From positions 558,001 through 622,000 of the forward strand of contig JAJOHG010000019.1 of the NCBI GenBank assembly GCA_021029095.1: a stretch of 64,000 bases of DNA, given 5' to 3'. Positions 60,418 through 64,000 of the stretch are shown here, piece by piece. This DNA is from Phellopilus nigrolimitatus. Lineage: Eukaryota > Basidiomycota > Agaricomycetes > Hymenochaetales > Hymenochaetaceae. The notes under the pieces are model-generated. The model was not told the origin of the DNA. It saw only the letters and a list, made by a program, of their open reading frames with translations, and did not search any database. Within the stretch, counting starts at the first letter, position 1; each line of letters opens with the position of its first letter. The position numbers and the translations under genes are program-made.

Positions 60418-61582
60418 GACCAGCCTAACCGTCCCTTCCGCCAAAGAACCCAGCATACCGAGCCCAGCTTCCCTCGCGTCCTTTATCCCTCTCGTCGTAA
60501 CCAACCTTTTTTTCTGTTCCTCATGGAGAGCTTTTGTGACGAGGCGTTTCCGTCGTATATTGTGGCATGCCGTTCGTCGTCGTCGCAGCTGAGCAATGAA
60601 TTTAACGTGGCACTCACCGAGGAGTCGCGTCTCGGCAACTACCGGGTCGTGCGCGAGCTGCAGCCGCACATCTCGTCTTCGCGCCGCACGATTATGGCTC
60701 CTCGCACGCCCTGGACACATACCTCGCTCCCCTCAGACAAGATAAAGTCGCACCCTAACCCTTCGGCGCCAGCGAAGAACAAGAGGAAGGCAAAGGACGC
60801 GCAGGCACGGCTGCTTCTGCCAAGGTGCGTTTTCTCGCCTATTCCCTAACATTGCTTTTGAGCATTTACCGCTTTACATATATATGTGGATGGCTTGTGT
60901 GTCAGCTAGGACGTACGCCCTCGCACCATACCCCCCGCTCTGCGCGCACTGCGGCCTCGTCATCTGCGTGCTCAACCCGCCGCACAATGCCTGCCGCACT
61001 GTGCAACACCACTCCTCGCGCTCCTCGCGGCGCCTGCTCACGTTGCACTCCTCAAAACGCTCGGCCGCGAACTGGTCTCGGTGCTCGCGCGGGAGGAGGC
61101 AGACGCGCAGCGCGCTCGGGAGGAGGTGCGCTCGGCCGTCGGTGCGTTCTCGCTCCTCCTCCCAGGGGGACGCAAAGGGCGGCACACATAGTGTGACGAT
61201 TGCAGAAGCACCGAAGGCGAGCCAGGCGCATAAGGTGCTTTCGCTCAACGCGAAGACGAAGCTCGTCACCGTAGTGTCGTATACACCCGCTCCTCCGCCT
61301 GCGGTTCCCTTACTCTCTCAAGCCGACGGGGGAGATTCGGTAACGGTGGCGGAGGATGCGTCACCCGCGCGCGTATTGTCAACGGGGCCAGACGTCCGAA
61401 ATGCGCGCTGGAAGCCGGATGCCGCGTGCCCATGGACGGACGTTCGCGAGGACGGTTTCGTGCGTACACTAACATATGTGCGTGATCCACGCATCAACCG
61501 CGAGGAGCTGAAGGAGGACCGGAGGGCGCGGAAGGCGAAGAAGGCGATGGATGGGACTGAAGGAGATGCTGCTACGGGTTAG
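60418..61582 (+). CDS. TRIP4/ASC-1-type zinc-finger protein
   Basis: Homologue of the activating signal cointegrator-1 scaffold subunit, which in animals works with the ASCC3 helicase in ribosome rescue and alkylation repair. The diagnostic part is ALAPYPPLCAHCGLVICVLN followed by NACPHCATPLL: a C2HC5-type zinc finger (C-x-x-C-G ... C ... C-x-x-C). It is preceded by a Lys-rich helix KNKRKAKDAQARLLLP that normally precedes this finger. A helical stretch and a final exon follow (HKVLSLNAKTKLVTVVSYTP ... NREELKEDRRARKAKKAMD). The frame loses one C near 60989 (inside the finger) and has one extra G in a G5 run near 61172, so it recovers; the piece between reads REEADAQRAREEVRSAVGAF in the shifted frame. 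The N-terminus is unresolved; candidate starts are 60418 and 60523. Confidence 0.65.
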
Positions 61583-63306
61583 ACTCCTAAACTCATTTTT
61601 CTTTCATTTCGTACTACTCATTGTATTATAGAGTATACAATTATAATCATTTATATGAATGAGATAAACGAGAATGTTTCAGAAAGTAACAAACGCTCGG
61701 GGGGGGGGGAGTGTTTAGAGCAAGTTCTCTGCATCGAGAACGCTGGCGCACTCACCTCTCTACGCCTACTCCAGCGAGTCTGTGTACTTGACCCGGCCGC
61801 GTGCCCACAGGCCGTCCGCCTCCACGAAGCCCGACGGGATCAGCAGTCTGTCCCCAGCAATGCGAGAGACAATCCTTCACGCTGAAAACTTCTGCGCTGG
61901 AATATGCATGTTGCTGGACAGTGTCCAATTTGGTAGTTTACACAGGCCGAGTCGATAGCGGAGTAATGGCATTTTTGAGCAGAGTGCGATAGTCGATGAG
62001 GCCAGAAATTGGAGAACGTTCTAGATTGCGAAGCACAAATACTTACTCAAGGAAACAGCGCAAGCGAGACGTATGGAAGTTTGCATGTTTGCAGAATTTT
62101 GCGGCTACAATTATATGATAAGCAGAGATACAGTGTACATACACAATGAGATATCTTGCTCGTGGTGAAGATGCCCGTCAGCATGACCACAAACGCCGCC
62201 CCGCCCATCTTACGCATGTGCACGAGCCAGAGCAGGTTCACCGCGAAGCTTTCTGGCAGCGACGTGCAGCCCCTCGAGCCACGTCTGTCGGTCCGCGGGC
62301 GCCTGCTAGTGCTGTTGGTTAGCAACGTCACCGGCATCTCCACGCTCTGAACCAGCTGTGCGCGCTTCATGCTCAGCACCAGCTCCGGCTCGCGTCGCAA
62401 CGCGACGAGCGGTTACCACGACATCGGCTGCAGGAATTGCGACCGCACCATCCAGGTCGGTTGTCCAGCAAGCTCCATCGAGCGAGAGACTGCGAAAAAA
62501 CGCACTTCCTCAGAGAACCTTCAACGAACTTCAGGTGGATGCTGAATGATAGGGTAGCCTGCGGTGCGACGGAGAAATGTTTCATTCGAAACGACGCAAT
62601 AAGGAACATAGGCTGGACGTACTCATTCCAGACCGACCACCGCGCGGCACAAGAAATCATGCTTGCAGTCCATCCACGTCGGAACGTACAGCATGTCGTC
62701 TGAGAGTCATCGGTACGCGCAAACTACGACATATATTTGAGGAAACGCGAGCGTTCCTGGCGGACTGCGCTGGCGCGTGCCGCAGCAGCGAGCGCGCCTT
62801 CGGGCTCCAGGCGCTTCATGGCGATCTCGTTTTCACAGGTACCTTTTCTGGTTCTGTCGACATGTCTTCGAGGGCTTGCATATCGACCATTGTGCGTGTA
62901 TGTTGTCAGCGGAGATCGGTTGTGTTGCTGGTCTGTACGCTTAGGCGTGCCATGGCAGTGCACATGCTCGCAGAACGTAAATATGGAGCCCCAGGAAGTC
63001 ACAAATGCGCATCTTTACGCGCTCGCGGAAGCGTGTACGCTCTCAGAAGGACGTGCTGACACGAAGCGCGCACTGAACTCGCTCCCGCCAAGCGTCCTAT
63101 TCCTCGCCTTCTCCAATGAACTCGATGAACTCTGGTAGAAGGATCAAATTCAAAATCAGAACGTCGTAAGCCCAATCGGAAGAAGAAAACACGCCTAGTT
63201 TGATGAGACTCAGCAGACCGTCCTGTAATTCTGCTCGAGTTTGAAAAATAAGAATAAAGGAACCGTCAGCCCTCGAAAAAATACATTAGGAGCCAGACAC
63301 GCTCAC
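61583..63306. other. Unresolved region, possibly 3' part of the right-edge minus-strand gene
   Basis: Several minus-strand stretches look coding in composition (around 63120-63230, 62700-62860, 62200-62400, 61750-61880) but break frame often, and I could not chain them with splice sites. A G9 run occurs at 61699-61707. If the right-edge gene is real, its remaining exons are probably here. Confidence 0.35.
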
Positions 63307-64000
63307 CAAAGTCAGATCCAAACCCGTTTTCGCACACGCGCTTCTCAAGCTCCAGGAGAACGACCAGAGCACCTCGATCGCGCCGTCCGTCCGCATCCGC
63401 GAACTGCTGGAGCGAGCCGCGTATGTCCCGCACCTTGTCCGCGGCTGCCGGCGCTGCAAATGTCGCGCCGAGCATGGCCAATAACTCGAGCCAGTTGCGA
63501 TCACTTTATAATTCCACCAAAAGTGAAAACGGGCGTGTCACTAATGTGTCCTTCTTATCCGAGAACATAATCCGAAAAATCATTTTCGCACTCACTTCTC
63601 GACAAGCTTCGCGCGCGCGCGCTCGCCTTCGACCGCAAAGTTGCCCCCGTGCACGGACGAGGTCACGGCGCAGGGCATGGCCGGGTCATAAGCATGGTGC
63701 GTAGCGCAGAGGATGGCGCTATAGATGAAGCAGAGTCGGCGCTGGGCGATCTGCTGGGCCGCGCCGCGCCGCCATGCTGAGCGCGAAAGAACCTGGAAAT
63801 GAAAATTAGAGATATTTTTGTAAAGTAGAATAGAAATCTGTACTAACCTTGCGCTGTGTTGTCGAACCTGGCACGCTGACATGAAGACGATCGTCGCCGC
63901 TGTCTGGCACAGCCCGAGGACAGTGATGCGCGTCGTCCTCATCATGTCGATCTTCTAGCTTCGTCTTCGTCTTCCTCTCGGCCTTCTCGAGTGCGCTCCG
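63307..64000 (-). CDS. Partial gene at the window edge; weak likeness to NatB subunit Mdm20/Naa25
   Basis: Three exons join in phase on the minus strand: 63848 to beyond 64000, 63596-63792 and 63307-63503. Exon 2 starts VLSRSAWRRGAAQQIAQRRL and exon 3 starts with the completed codon NDRNWLELLAMLGATFAAPA, then continues GSLQQFADADGRRDRGALVV and LLELEKRVCENGFGSDFG. The W-L-x-x-L ... R-G-x-L-x-x-L-E-L-E-K-R pattern is what I would expect from the auxiliary TPR subunit of N-terminal acetyltransferase B. No invariant residue proves it, and exon 1 is of low protein-like quality. The 5' end lies outside the window and the 3' part is unresolved. Confidence 0.35.

Noticed and set aside
1..64000. CRISPR arrays, rRNA genes, operons or ribosome-binding sites
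   Set aside because: Sequence is eukaryotic with spliceosomal introns; no spaced identical repeats and no rRNA signatures were seen.

Overview
The window is nuclear DNA of a basidiomycete fungus, most likely an Agaricomycete. Genes are densely packed on both strands and cut by many short GT-AG introns (about 50-80 nt). Housekeeping proteins are typically fungal, and the accessory genes (F-box proteins, an AAA ATPase, a P450, a flavin monooxygenase, a Dicer) are typical of mushrooms. I read intron-exon structures by hand from splice sites plus protein-family continuity, so exon edges are predictions.

Layout. 0.2-4.9 kb (-): an AT-rich, many-exon gene made of twelve copies of an unrecognised module, arranged as a three-module set repeated four times. 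6.4-12.3 kb (-): RPP1 (ribosomal stalk P1), ATG7 (autophagy E1) and YTM1 (ribosome biogenesis). 13.0-14.0 kb (+): Mn/Fe superoxide dismutase. 15.2-21.2 kb (+): an F-box protein, mitochondrial ribosomal protein uL14m and an AAA ATPase. 21.4 kb (-): tRNA-Val(CAC) with an intron. 22.8-23.4 kb: short inverted-repeat elements. 23.6-26.7 kb (+): a damaged importin-beta (KAP95) copy. 27.1-30.1 kb: an AT-rich two-gene insertion with a complete Crypton-like tyrosine recombinase (+) and a convergent partner gene (-). 30.6-32.1 kb (-): a damaged Cdh1/fizzy-related gene. 32.2-34.8 kb (+): cytochrome P450. 35.6-39.3 kb: glutaryl-CoA dehydrogenase (-) and a predicted mitochondrial protein (+) sharing a 173-bp promoter. 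40.0-42.8 kb: an F-box-like gene and a small unknown gene. 43.2-47.9 kb (+): Dicer-like protein. 48.3-49.9 kb (-): SEC61 alpha. 52.3-52.8 kb (+): a kinase relic. 54.3-56.9 kb (+): Baeyer-Villiger-type flavin monooxygenase. 59.0-61.6 kb (+): an unknown gene and a TRIP4/ASC-1 zinc-finger protein. The right edge holds part of an unresolved minus-strand gene.

Two things stand out. First, the recombinase-partner pair and the twelve-module gene look like little-described or undescribed systems. Second, conserved genes (ATG7, KAP95, FZR1, Dicer, SEC61, TRIP4) carry small frame breaks, many at dinucleotide or homopolymer runs, while neighbours (SOD, GCDH, P450, BVMO, YTM1, AAA) read cleanly. Breaks in essential genes suggest assembly indels. 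The nonsense changes in KAP95 and FZR1, on either side of the mobile pair, leave real decay possible there.
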